From JACVRW01 sp035705985 (lineage in GTDB: Bacteria > Actinomycetota > Thermoleophilia > Solirubrobacterales > Thermoleophilaceae), in the NCBI GenBank assembly GCA_035705985.1, contig DASSVP010000177.1:1-39466 (forward strand): DNA of 39,466 bases. The letters are read 5' to 3'. Positions 1-7,195 of the stretch are shown one piece after another. The first letter of the stretch is position 1. The number at the start of each line of letters is the position of its first letter. The translations under genes and the position numbers were made by a program. The notes under the pieces were generated by a model. The model worked only from the letters and a program-made list of their open reading frames with translations. It made no database searches and was not told where the DNA came from.

Positions 1-337
1 CGCCGAACAGCAGGTGCGGGGTGTTCAGCCCGTCCAGCGCGCCGATGCGGTCCAGCAGTTCGGCGCCTGTGCCCTGGACGACCTGGCGCAGCGTGCCGTG
101 GACGTTGCGATGCAGGCCGCAGAAGTTCGTCACGCCCGCCGCCGTGCCCATGCCGCCCAGGAAGCCGTAGCGCTCCACCAGCACCACGTCGGCGCCGGCT
201 TGGGCCGCGCCCACGGCGGCCCCCAGGCCGGCGGGGCCGCCGCCCACCACGAGCACCTCCGTCCCGCCGCCGAAGGCGGCGGTGCGAGGCGGGAGCTCGA
301 CGGTGCGGTCGCGGTCGGGGCGCGCCAGCGGGGGCAT
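1..337 (-). CDS. FAD-dependent oxidoreductase, N-terminal part (cut by window edge)
   Basis: Only the first 112 codons lie in the window; the gene runs off the left edge. Translating the minus strand from the ATG at 337 gives a basic leader and then VLVVGGGPAGLGAAVGAA, a GxGxxG dinucleotide-binding loop. A second acidic strand end (VLVERYGFLGGMGT) follows. This fits the FAD_oxidored family, flavoproteins that often act as dehydrogenases; the substrate cannot be told from this part. It is divergent from the next flavoprotein gene, with about 31 bp between the starts, so both probably share a promoter region. The family call rests on the Rossmann loop and the GGMGTAAGV segment that usually follows it in this family. 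Confidence 0.75.
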   Translation of the reverse strand, partial: MPPLARPDRDRTVELPPRTAAFGGGTEVLVVGGGPAGLGAAVGAAQAGADVVLVERYGFLGGMGTAAGVTNFCGLHRNVHGTLRQVVQGTGAELLDRIGALDGLNTPHLLFG

Positions 338-368
338 GCGCCTCACGATATGTAGGTTCCCGGTCCTC

Positions 369-1739
369 GTGGCCTTCGGGGACTCGCTCTGGAATCACAC
401 GGCCGGCGACGCGCCCGCGCCCCGTCCCCCGCTGCCGGGCGACGCCGAGGTCGACGTGGCGATCGTCGGCGGCGGCTACACCGGGCTGTGGACCGCGTAT
501 TACCTCCAGGAACTCGATCCGTCGCTGCGCATCGCGCTCGTGGAGCGGCAGTTCGCAGGCTTCGGCGCGTCGGGCCGCAACGGCGGCTGGTGCTCGGCCC
601 TGTTCCCGCTCGCCTCAGCGGCGATCGCGCGGCGGCACGGCGCCGAGGCGGCGGTGGCAATGCGGCGCGCGATGCACGGCGCGGTCCGCGAGGTCGGGCG
701 CGTGGCGGAAGCGGAGGGCATCGACGTGCACTACGCGTGCGGCGGCACGGTGATGCTGGCTCGCCACGACGCGCAGCTCGCACGCGCGCGTGAGCTCGTC
801 GCGGAGGAGCGCCGCGTAACCGGCGACGTCGAGGGCCTCGAGCTGCTCTCGAAGGGAGAGGCCGAGGGGATCGCGAGGGCCACACGCGTGCTCGGCGCGA
901 CTTACACGCCCCACTGCGCGGTCGTCCACCCGCTCCGCCTGGTCCGCGGCCTCGCCGCGGCGGTTGAGTCGCGCGGCGCCTCGATCTTCGAGCGCACGAG
1001 CGCCACGGAGATCCGCGAGGGCGCGGTGGTCACCGATCGCGGGACGCTGCGGGCGGACGTGGTCGTGCGCGCCACGGAGGGCTACACCGCCAGCCTGCGC
1101 GGCGAGCGCCGCAGGCTCGTGCCGCTCTACTCGCTCATGATCGGCACCGAGCCCCTGAGCGCGGAGGCCTGGGACGAGATCGGGCTGCGCCGGCGCGAGA
1201 CCTTCGCCGACCTCCGCCACATGCGGATCTACGGCCAGCGCACCGCGGACGACCGCTTCGCGTTCGGCGGGCGGGGCGCCCCGTACCACTTCCGCTCACG
1301 CACGGATCCGGCCTTCGACCGCGTCCGCCGTGTGCACTCGGGGCTCCGCGACGTGCTCGTGGACCTGTTCCCCGTCGTAAAGGGCTTCGAGGTCACGCAC
1401 GAGTGGGGCGGCGCGCTCGGGGTGCCGCGCGACTGGTACGCGTCGGTCGGGCTCGACCGCTCCCAGGGCCTGGCCTGGGCCGGCGGCTACGTGGGCGACG
1501 GCGTCTCGACCACGAACCTCGCCGGCCGGACGCTGGCGCAGCTGATCACCGGCAACGAGAGCGAATTGACGCGGCTGCCCTGGGTCGGCCACCGCTCGCG
1601 CAGCTGGGAGCCCGAGCCGCTCCGCTGGCTCGGCGTGAACGGCGGCCGGGTACTGATGACCACAGCCGACCGGGCCGAGGCCCGAAGCGGAAAGCCCGCG
1701 AAGCGCGCGAAGGCCTTCGCGCGGATGATCGGGTACTAG
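369..1739 (+). CDS. FAD-dependent oxidoreductase of the DAO / PuuB-like amine oxidase family
   Basis: This is a flavoprotein oxidase or dehydrogenase of the glycine/D-amino-acid oxidase superfamily. VDVAIVGGGYTGLWTAYYL near the N-terminus is the FAD-binding loop. GFGASGRNGGW is the typical second FAD/substrate motif, and WAGGYVGDGVSTTNLAGRT near the C-terminus is the usual FAD-contacting end. The closest named relatives would be gamma-glutamylputrescine oxidoreductases, but the substrate is not provable. The open frame extends upstream to 282, which would overlap the divergent gene. The GTG at 369 is preferred because it starts VAFGDSLW, just ahead of the conserved part, and leaves an intergenic gap. 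ATG 336 is an alternative. The length of 456 aa is usual for the family. The next gene starts 2 bp after the stop. Confidence 0.85.
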   Translation: MAFGDSLWNHTAGDAPAPRPPLPGDAEVDVAIVGGGYTGLWTAYYLQELDPSLRIALVERQFAGFGASGRNGGWCSALFPLASAAIARRHGAEAAVAMRRAMHGAVREVGRVAEAEGIDVHYACGGTVMLARHDAQLARARELVAEERRVTGDVEGLELLSKGEAEGIARATRVLGATYTPHCAVVHPLRLVRGLAAAVESRGASIFERTSATEIREGAVVTDRGTLRADVVVRATEGYTASLRGERRRLVPLYSLMIGTEPLSAEAWDEIGLRRRETFADLRHMRIYGQRTADDRFAFGGRGAPYHFRSRTDPAFDRVRRVHSGLRDVLVDLFPVVKGFEVTHEWGGALGVPRDWYASVGLDRSQGLAWAGGYVGDGVSTTNLAGRTLAQLITGNESELTRLPWVGHRSRSWEPEPLRWLGVNGGRVLMTTADRAEARSGKPAKRAKAFARMIGY

Positions 1740-1741
1740 GC

Positions 1742-2578
1742 GTGGCGGCGAAGCGGGATCCTGTGCAGCGGGCGGCGGAGGAGCTCTACGGGCTGCGGCC
1801 CGCGGAGTTCACGCGCGCGCGGGACGAGCGCGCGAAGGAGCTGCGGAAATCGGGTGACCGCGAGGCCGCCGATGGGGTGAAGAACCTGCGGAAACCGACG
1901 GTGGCTGCGTGGGCGCTCAACCAGCTCGCCCGGCAGCGCGGGAAGGAGCTGGGCCGCCTGCTCTCGGCGGGCGAGGGCCTGCGCGCCGCCCAGGCGAAGC
2001 TGCTCGCGGGCGGCGACCGCTCGACCTTCCAGAAGGCCGCGGCGGCGGAGCGCGCGCTCGTCGCGGAGCTGACGGGCGCGACTCGCGAGATCGTGTCCGA
2101 GGCGGGCGAGCGCGCGGGTGCGGGCCTCGACGAGAAGGTGTCCGCGACGCTGCACGCCGCCGCGCTCGACGCGGACACCGCCGAGGAGCTCCGCGACGGC
2201 CGCCTGACGCGCGAGCGCGAGGCGATCGGGGGCTTCGGCGGGCTCACGGCCGGCGGTGCTCCATCTCCACCCAAGCCCCGACAGCCCAAGAGGCAGAAAG
2301 CGGCCTCGAAGGAGTCGGCGGCCGACGCGCGCCGGCAGCAGCGGCTGGCTGCCGCTCGCACCGACGAGCGTCATGCCCGGCGCGAGCTCGAGGCGGCCGC
2401 GAAGGCGCTCGAGTCCGCGCGGACGCGCGCCGAGGCGGCCGAGGCGCATGCCGCCGATGCGCTGGACCGCGCGAAGGTCGCCGCCGAGCGGCTGAAGGAG
2501 GCGCGCCGTACGCACAGCGCAGCGAAGAAGGCGCACGCGCGTGCGGAGAGGTCGCTGGGGAGTGCCGAGGGCGGCTAG
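1742..2578 (+). CDS. Hypothetical Ala/Arg/Glu-rich coiled-coil protein
   Basis: This 278-aa protein starts at a GTG 2 bp after the upstream oxidoreductase stop, so the two are probably cotranscribed. The N-terminus (RDPVQRAAEELYGLRPAEF, then LRKPTVAAWALNQLAR) looks like a conserved globular helical part. The C-terminal 110 residues are strongly charged and Ala-rich with heptad-like spacing, so a long coiled coil is likely. There is no signal peptide, membrane segment or catalytic motif. I recognise the style from actinobacterial hypothetical proteins but can name no function. Its stop overlaps the stop of the convergent reductase gene in a shared CTAG (2575-2578). A DNA- or cell-envelope-associated structural role is possible but unsupported. 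Confidence 0.7.
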   Translation: MAAKRDPVQRAAEELYGLRPAEFTRARDERAKELRKSGDREAADGVKNLRKPTVAAWALNQLARQRGKELGRLLSAGEGLRAAQAKLLAGGDRSTFQKAAAAERALVAELTGATREIVSEAGERAGAGLDEKVSATLHAAALDADTAEELRDGRLTREREAIGGFGGLTAGGAPSPPKPRQPKRQKAASKESAADARRQQRLAAARTDERHARRELEAAAKALESARTRAEAAEAHAADALDRAKVAAERLKEARRTHSAAKKAHARAERSLGSAEGG

Positions 2579-3138
2579 CGCCGCACCGGCCGGTACGTCT
2601 GCGCGGTCACGCCGGAGCTGAACGCCCGGCTGTCCACGAGCTCGAGCGATCGCTTGTCCTCGCTCTCGGGGAAGAGACGGTCGCCGCTCCCGAGCACGAC
2701 CGGGAAGATGAGCAGGCAGTACTCGTCCACGAGGTCGTGCTCCATCAGCGAGTGCACGAGCGTCCGGCTGCCGGCCACGAGGATCGGGCCTCCGTCCTCC
2801 TCCTTCAGCGCGGCCACATCGCTCGCCACGTCGCGGATCACGGTCGTGTTGTTCCAGTCCGGGTCCTCGAGCGTGGTCGAGGCCACCACCTTGCGCATGC
2901 CGTTCATCTTGTCCGCGAACTCCCCGCCGCGCTCCGGCCACGCCGCGGAGAAGCCGTCGTAGGTCACGCGGCCGAGCAGGAGCACGTCCGCGTCGAGCGT
3001 CTCCTGGAGCTTGAACCGCTCCTGGTCCGGGCTCATGAAGTCGAAGACCCAGCCGCTGTGCGGGTGCCCCTCCTCCCCGCCCGGCGCCTCCATGACGCCG
3101 TCGAGGGAGACGAACTCGCTGACGATCAGTTTTCTCAC
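2575..3138 (-). CDS. Dihydrofolate reductase family protein (RibD C-terminal domain)
   Basis: This 187-aa protein has the RibD C-terminal/DHFR-like NADPH-binding fold. The N-terminal strand VRKLIVSEFVSLDGVMEAPG is the hallmark start of the stand-alone subgroup. LLGRVTYDGF and GGPILVAGSRTLVHSL are the later cofactor-site motifs. Members are NADPH-dependent reductases; whether this one acts on folate, a pterin or something else is unknown. The GTG start at 3138 follows a purine-rich ACGGAG. It overlaps the stop of the SRPBCC gene upstream (GTGA, 3135-3138), which points to translational coupling. The open frame extends further upstream, but that stretch is the SRPBCC gene in another frame. A second family member lies at 14660-15235. 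Confidence 0.85.
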   Translation of the reverse strand: MRKLIVSEFVSLDGVMEAPGGEEGHPHSGWVFDFMSPDQERFKLQETLDADVLLLGRVTYDGFSAAWPERGGEFADKMNGMRKVVASTTLEDPDWNNTTVIRDVASDVAALKEEDGGPILVAGSRTLVHSLMEHDLVDEYCLLIFPVVLGSGDRLFPESEDKRSLELVDSRAFSSGVTAQTYRPVRR

Positions 3139-3595
3139 GTTGGGCTCCGTTCTCGCTCGAGGATTGCCTTCAGCCGCCGCAGGTCCTTCCGGTTGGCGCG
3201 GCGCATTGCGGCGGTCATCAGGGGAGACGCTACGCGCGAGAAGCCGGACGGCATCCCGCGGTTGCGGAGTGTCATGTGCGTCCCGCCCGCGGGTGCATCG
3301 CTCCACGTGTACGTGGCTCCATCGGGAACGGCCCCTCGTCCGCGCTCATGACGAGCCTGTCGCCCGCCGCCAGCTCGCGGATCTCGTAGGTGTACGCGAG
3401 CTCCCGCCCCAGGAAGCGAGCCACGAACGTGATGCGCGAGCCGACCGCGAGCGGCCGCGGAGCGCGCCACTCGACGCTGTCGATGTTCTCGTACCAGTCC
3501 GGGGCGCTGTCCGGGTTCGCCGCGTAGCCGGCCACCTCCGCGCGCGGGCGCTCGATCTCGATCTCGGTCAGGACGTCGACGGCCCTACTCGCCAT
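3135..3595 (-). pseudogene. SRPBCC-family protein broken by a one-base frameshift
   Basis: Two overlapping minus-strand frames together make one SRPBCC (START/polyketide-cyclase-like) protein. From ATG 3595 the first frame gives VLTEIEIERPRAEVAGYAAN through DRLVMSADEGPFPME. The homology then continues one frame over with ATYTWSDAPAGGTHMTLRNR to the stop at 3135. The switch falls near 3316, and restoring a single base rejoins the frames as ...PFPME-xTYTW... The family binds hydrophobic ligands in a helix-grip cavity and is often used in stress response or lipid transfer. The start overlaps the metallophosphoesterase stop by 11 bp and the end overlaps the reductase start, so the gene sits inside an operon. 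Such an intact-looking neighbourhood makes an assembly error about as likely as true decay. Confidence 0.75.
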
Positions 3596-4421
3596 TTCGC
3601 ACCTCCACGACCTGCTCGCCCCGGACGTTGCGCCATCTTCCGGGCCGGTGGTCGCGGCAGCGCACCTCGATGCGGTCGCGGCGGTGGGTCAGGTAGAGCG
3701 AGCAGAGCGGGGCGCGCGGATCGCGCCTCCTGCCGACCCCGACGAGCGCGGAGCCGTTGATGGTCGCGATCGACCGCTTCGGCCCGAGGGACTTGCGCTT
3801 GATGAGGCCCGGCGCGCTCACCGGCGAGTGAGTGTGGCCGCTGATCCACGCTCTCGCGTTGCGGTGGCGGAGCAGAAGCTCGCGGATGCCGTCCGGCGGC
3901 TTCGCGTAGAACGCGGCCATCGCCGAGGTGAAGTGCGTCCGCGGGTCGCCCATGACCGTCCGGAACAGCGGCCAGTGGCAGGCGATCCAGCAGTCGATGC
4001 CCGCGGCCTCGCCGAGCCGCTCGTCCAGGAAGGCGAGCGTGTCCTGCGACAGCCGTCCTGCGCGCTTGCCCGGTTCGGTGCGGTTGGGCCCGACCACGAC
4101 GATGCGCACGAAGTCTAGGTCCACGCAGAAGTTCTGCGACTCCTGGCCGTAGGCCCGCGCCCACGCGGCGGCGGTGCGCCTGTTGCCGAGCACGTCGTGG
4201 TTACCGAGCGCGGTGACCCAGCGTCCCGGCAGGCGCGCGAGCAGGGCCAGCGCCTCGTCGTCCTCCGCCGGGCGGCCGTGCTCGGTGAGATCGCCGGTTT
4301 GAAGGTGCAGCGCCGGCGTGCCGAGCCGCTCGACGTCGGCGCCTACCGCCTCTAGTCGCTTCTCCGTGATCGCGCCTGCGTGAAGGTCCCCGAGGCAGTG
4401 GACGGTGCGCTTCCAATCGAT
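3585..4421 (-). CDS. Metallophosphoesterase (calcineurin-like)
   Basis: All five metal-binding blocks of the calcineurin-like phosphoesterases are visible in order: GDLHAG (DxH), TGDLTEHG (GDxx), LGNHDVLGN (GNHD), ACHWPLF and SGHTHSP (GHxH). The protein is therefore a di-metal phosphatase or phosphodiesterase of about 278 aa; the substrate is unknown. The start is a problem. The frame stays open to 5174, but that stretch is antisense-like shadow of the membrane-protein gene. No ATG, GTG or TTG occurs in frame just ahead of the DxH block. The only near-cognate codon at a sensible place is ATC at 4421 (then Asp-Trp-Lys-Arg-Thr-Val-His). The gene overlaps the 3' end of the upstream membrane-protein gene by about 70 bp and the SRPBCC start by 11 bp. 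Confidence 0.8.
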   Translation of the reverse strand: MDWKRTVHCLGDLHAGAITEKRLEAVGADVERLGTPALHLQTGDLTEHGRPAEDDEALALLARLPGRWVTALGNHDVLGNRRTAAAWARAYGQESQNFCVDLDFVRIVVVGPNRTEPGKRAGRLSQDTLAFLDERLGEAAGIDCWIACHWPLFRTVMGDPRTHFTSAMAAFYAKPPDGIRELLLRHRNARAWISGHTHSPVSAPGLIKRKSLGPKRSIATINGSALVGVGRRRDPRAPLCSLYLTHRRDRIEVRCRDHRPGRWRNVRGEQVVEVRNGE

Positions 4422-6256
4422 GGCCCGAAGCGTACCCCCGGCTCCCTCGCGGGCCGCATGCGCGCGAGCCGCGCCACGCCGGCCGCCAGCGCCGCCACGA
4501 GCAGGATCGCGACGAGGCCGACGATCAGGTAGGCGATCGTCGTGAGCGCCGGCGAGACGCCGGACTTCTGCTCGCGCTGGAGCAGCTCCTTGTCGCGGAC
4601 GAAGCTGCGCGTGAAGCTCCGCTCGGCCGGAATGGCGTCGACCGGGATCGCCTCGTCCTCCGGGAAGTAGACCGCGAGGCCCTGCACGGCGCCGCCCTTG
4701 TGGAGCCGCAGCGAGGCCTTCCAGGTGCCGTAGACCGGGACCGGCTTGGTGGTGCGCCAGACTCCCGGCCGGACCTCCTCGAGCGGGTCGACGACGGAGC
4801 GCCCCTCGCGGCCCTGCCAGGCGGTGCTGACGAACCAGTGCGCGTCGTCGGCGGCGTCCCGCGGTTCGACGCGGACGGTGGCGTGCACGTTGCGCTCGGG
4901 CGGCGGCGTCGCATCGCTGAGCTCGACGCTCGCGCGGATGCGCTCGCCGCTCGACAGGGGAACCGCGTACACCAGCACGGCGAGCAGCGCGAGCGCCGCG
5001 GCCGGCGCGGCCCAGCGCGGCGGGCGTTGGAAGGCCCCGCTCGGCGAGAGCCCGTTGCCGATCAGCGCCCCGATCACGCCGCCGGCGAGCGCCGTCACCA
5101 GGCCCGCGATCGCCGCCTCGGGCAGCAGGCTCGCCGGCCACTCGATCGTCCACCAGATGTACGACCACGCCCACTCGGCGGCGAGGCCGACCGTGCCGAC
5201 CGCGGCGCCGGCGATCAATCCGAAGCGCAGCGCTCGGCGCGGGTCGACGCGCAGGGCGACGAGCTCGACGACCGCCGCCTCGACCAGGTACAGCGGGAAG
5301 TGCAGCCCGGTGTGGCCGAACGTCGGGGTCACGAGCAGCGACAGGACGCCGCGTACGAGGACGAAGAAGAGCGCCGCGGCGAGCGCGCCGCCCCTGCCCA
5401 CGTACACGCGCGCGGCGACGAGCGCGACCGACGCGGCGAGCATCAGCAGCACGGGGTGCAGCACGAGCTTGAATTGCGGGACGGCGAAGTCGTACTCGCC
5501 CTGGAAGGTCGACAGGCCGATCAGGAGCGCGCCCGCGAGCATCACCTGAACGACCTTGCGCATGCGGCCGCCCTCGCTCGCCGGCTCGACGACGCCCTCC
5601 TCGCGGGCGGCCTGCGTGCGCGCGGCGTCGCGGGCTCGGACGCCCTCAGTGAGCAGCACCAGCGCGCCGAGCACGGACAGGGCGGCCCCGCCGAACAGCA
5701 GCAGGTGCGTAGGGCCGTACAGCGTGACGTCCTGGCCGAAGATGCGGTGCCAGATGTCGTCGAGCGGGAATGCCGACAGCGAGATCATCGAGCAGAGCAG
5801 GATCAGCGCGCCGCCGAGGGGCGCGCGCCAGGCGCCGGGAATGTCCACGCCGCTGGACGGCACGCGCTCGTCCGCCATGAACACGGACAACAGGCCGGCA
5901 GCGAAGACGCCGAACAGGCCGACGAGGATGAAGTAGTGCGAGGCGTTCGCGAAGGGCCCCTCGTCGCGGCCCGAGTCGATGTGCGTGGCGATGTCCCAGT
6001 ACATGCCGAACACGGCGACGATCAGTGACACGCCCAGCACGGTCAGCGGCACGGCGACCCAGCCGGGCAGCCCGAGCTGGCGCTCGCCCAGCTCTCCCTG
6101 GCTACGCAGGAAGCCGGTGCGCCCGCTCCGGTGCGCGAACACGAGCGCGAACAGGGCCGCCGTCGCGATCAGCCCACCGAGGGTTCCGATGACTATCTCG
6201 CCCGTCGCACCGCCGCCCGCGGGCGGTGTGGGCTCATTTGCCGCAAGACTCCACAT
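4352..6256 (-). CDS. Large multi-pass membrane protein of unknown function
   Basis: This 634-aa protein has about a dozen hydrophobic helices from residue 20 to 430, including FILVGLFGVFAAGLLSVFM and a helix pair near LLLFGGAALSVLGALVLL. A soluble, probably extracytoplasmic domain of about 130 residues follows (VHATVRVEPRDAADDAHWF to VPVYGTWKASLRLHKG). It has the look of a small beta domain like those of YtkA/FixH-type proteins, and a final helix (AYLIVGLVAILLVAALAAG) comes after it. Conserved His and Trp residues (MYWDIATHID, DDIWHRIFG) lie at helix ends, which would suit metal or haem handling, but that is inference. The ATG follows a GGGAAG-type ribosome site. A strong palindrome lies 28 bp upstream of the start. 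The function is unrecognised. Confidence 0.75.
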   Translation of the reverse strand: MWSLAANEPTPPAGGGATGEIVIGTLGGLIATAALFALVFAHRSGRTGFLRSQGELGERQLGLPGWVAVPLTVLGVSLIVAVFGMYWDIATHIDSGRDEGPFANASHYFILVGLFGVFAAGLLSVFMADERVPSSGVDIPGAWRAPLGGALILLCSMISLSAFPLDDIWHRIFGQDVTLYGPTHLLLFGGAALSVLGALVLLTEGVRARDAARTQAAREEGVVEPASEGGRMRKVVQVMLAGALLIGLSTFQGEYDFAVPQFKLVLHPVLLMLAASVALVAARVYVGRGGALAAALFFVLVRGVLSLLVTPTFGHTGLHFPLYLVEAAVVELVALRVDPRRALRFGLIAGAAVGTVGLAAEWAWSYIWWTIEWPASLLPEAAIAGLVTALAGGVIGALIGNGLSPSGAFQRPPRWAAPAAALALLAVLVYAVPLSSGERIRASVELSDATPPPERNVHATVRVEPRDAADDAHWFVSTAWQGREGRSVVDPLEEVRPGVWRTTKPVPVYGTWKASLRLHKGGAVQGLAVYFPEDEAIPVDAIPAERSFTRSFVRDKELLQREQKSGVSPALTTIAYLIVGLVAILLVAALAAGVARLARMRPAREPGVRFGPSIGSAPSTASGTFTQARSRRSD

Positions 6257-6283
6257 ACGGGATTTCTTCCCAGGTGCACCGCC

Positions 6284-6303
6284 AACTGAACCTGCGTTCA
6301 GTT
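6284..6303. promoter_or_regulatory. Perfect GAAC-N4-GTTC palindrome upstream of the membrane-protein operon
   Basis: AACTGAAC, CTGC, GTTCAGTT form an 8-bp perfect inverted repeat around a 4-bp centre, ending 28 bp ahead of the ATG at 6256. The core GAAC-N4-GTTC has the spacing of Gram-positive and actinobacterial LexA boxes, and the outer arms also suit a TetR-type operator. It lies between the 3' end of the dioxygenase-like gene and the membrane-protein start, where the promoter should be. The perfect symmetry is seen directly; the identity of the binding protein is inference. The short stem without a T-run makes a terminator less likely. Confidence 0.55.
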
Positions 6304-6311
6304 AGATGGGA

Positions 6312-6884
6312 CTACGCGGGCAGGTAGCAGAGCGGCGCCGTGATCCGCACGTGGCCCTGGCCCGTCGCCGTGAACCTGTGCGGCGCGAGCCCACCGAGCA
6401 GGACGATCGACTCGCCGGGGCGGAGGCGCACGGTCACGCGGCCGGGCTCCGGGTCCGCCTCGATCGCCGCCAGCGGCTCGCCGGCCCGCTCGGGCCACAG
6501 CTCGAGCGCGCCGGACCGGCCCTCGCTCGGCGCGCCCTCCTCGTGGAAGCAGGTGATCAGCGCGAGCTTGCACTCCTTCACGTCCAGGTGGATCCCGAGG
6601 AAGTGCCCCTCCCGGCGGTAGTAGGAATAGGTCCCTTCCTCGCCGGAGGGGCGCCAGGCGACGCCGGTCACCGCGCGTAGCGCCCGCAGCACCACCGGGG
6701 CGGTGTAGAAGGCGCGCAGCGCCGGGCCGCCCTCGACCGTCTCGAACCACCGCAGCGGATCGTGCGGCGGCGCGGCGGCCTCGTCACCGACGAGCGAGAC
6801 CTGGGCGTCCGCGTGCCTGACAAACGCCTCGCGGGCGAGCACCCCGGTCGCGCGCGGGCCGAGGAGCCTCGTGACCCTGTGCAA
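6312..6884 (-). CDS. 2-oxoglutarate/Fe(II) dioxygenase-like protein (HxD...H)
   Basis: This 190-aa protein carries the facial-triad pattern of the double-stranded beta-helix dioxygenases. IHLDVKEC supplies HxD (His99, Asp101), GLAPHRF supplies the distal His169, and HVRITAPLCY supplies the Arg180 that usually grips 2-oxoglutarate. Strand-like segments around them (TYSYYRREGHFLGIHLD, ESIVLLGGLAPHRF) fit a prolyl-hydroxylase-like fold. The predicted activity is hydroxylation or another oxidation, perhaps of a peptide, given the neighbours. The start is a TTG at 6884, 17 bp after the stop of the prodomain-like gene, with no strong ribosome site, so coupling to the upstream gene is plausible. It is the last gene of the SARP-controlled operon. 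It could be a non-enzymatic cupin, but the triad spacing argues for an enzyme. Confidence 0.7.
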   Translation of the reverse strand: MHRVTRLLGPRATGVLAREAFVRHADAQVSLVGDEAAAPPHDPLRWFETVEGGPALRAFYTAPVVLRALRAVTGVAWRPSGEEGTYSYYRREGHFLGIHLDVKECKLALITCFHEEGAPSEGRSGALELWPERAGEPLAAIEADPEPGRVTVRLRPGESIVLLGGLAPHRFTATGQGHVRITAPLCYLPA

Positions 6885-6901
6885 TGACGGCAGGGCCGGG
6901 G

Positions 6902-7195
6902 TCAGGGGTTCCCCGGTCCGTAGTCGGGCGGCGCCTCGAGCGTCACCGCCATGACGGCCGAGCGGACGTCCTCCGGGAGCGCATCGAGCGCCAGCTCGCG
7001 CTCGCCGCCGGCCTTCTCCGCCTCTCCGTAGCCCGAGAAGGACTCCTCCATTCTCGCGCGCGGGCCCTCGATCGAGAACGAGATCCCCACCAGCGGCCCC
7101 GCCATGAAGCCCTGGCGCTCGAACCAGCGGTGGACCGGCTCGCCGTCCGCGCCCTCGTTCAGGACGACCAGTGCCGCCACTCGATCCTCATTCAT
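6902..7195 (-). CDS. Small protein resembling a free-standing protease prodomain
   Basis: This 97-aa protein starts at ATG 7195 and overlaps the radical SAM stop by 8 bp. The segment RWFERQGFMAGPLVGISFSI to EESF matches by eye, in spacing and hydrophobic pattern, the prodomain of the S8 protease two genes upstream (RLQEAGFRVLQVSPSGTTIN to NAF). The ends also match: LP-x6-VMAVTLEAPPDYGP here against LP-x13-LEGIALEEPVYP there. It is therefore probably a detached pro-kumamolisin-activation-like domain, which could act as chaperone or inhibitor of that protease. The alternative is that it is the precursor modified by the cluster: it is short, lies directly after the maturase and ends in a flexible Pro/Gly-rich tail. 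No signal peptide is present. The similarity is my own alignment, not a database result. Confidence 0.65.
   Translation of the reverse strand: MNEDRVAALVVLNEGADGEPVHRWFERQGFMAGPLVGISFSIEGPRARMEESFSGYGEAEKAGGERELALDALPEDVRSAVMAVTLEAPPDYGPGNP

Noticed and set aside
14..355. Plus-strand open frame at the left edge
   Set aside because: Antisense of the FAD-loop gene at 1-337; composition is typical of high-GC shadow frames.
1736..2941. Long minus-strand frame opposite the coiled-coil gene
   Set aside because: Arg/Gly-rich shadow with no motif; the plus-strand gene and the reductase explain the region.
4700..6028. 442-codon plus-strand frame
   Set aside because: Antisense shadow of the multi-pass membrane protein.
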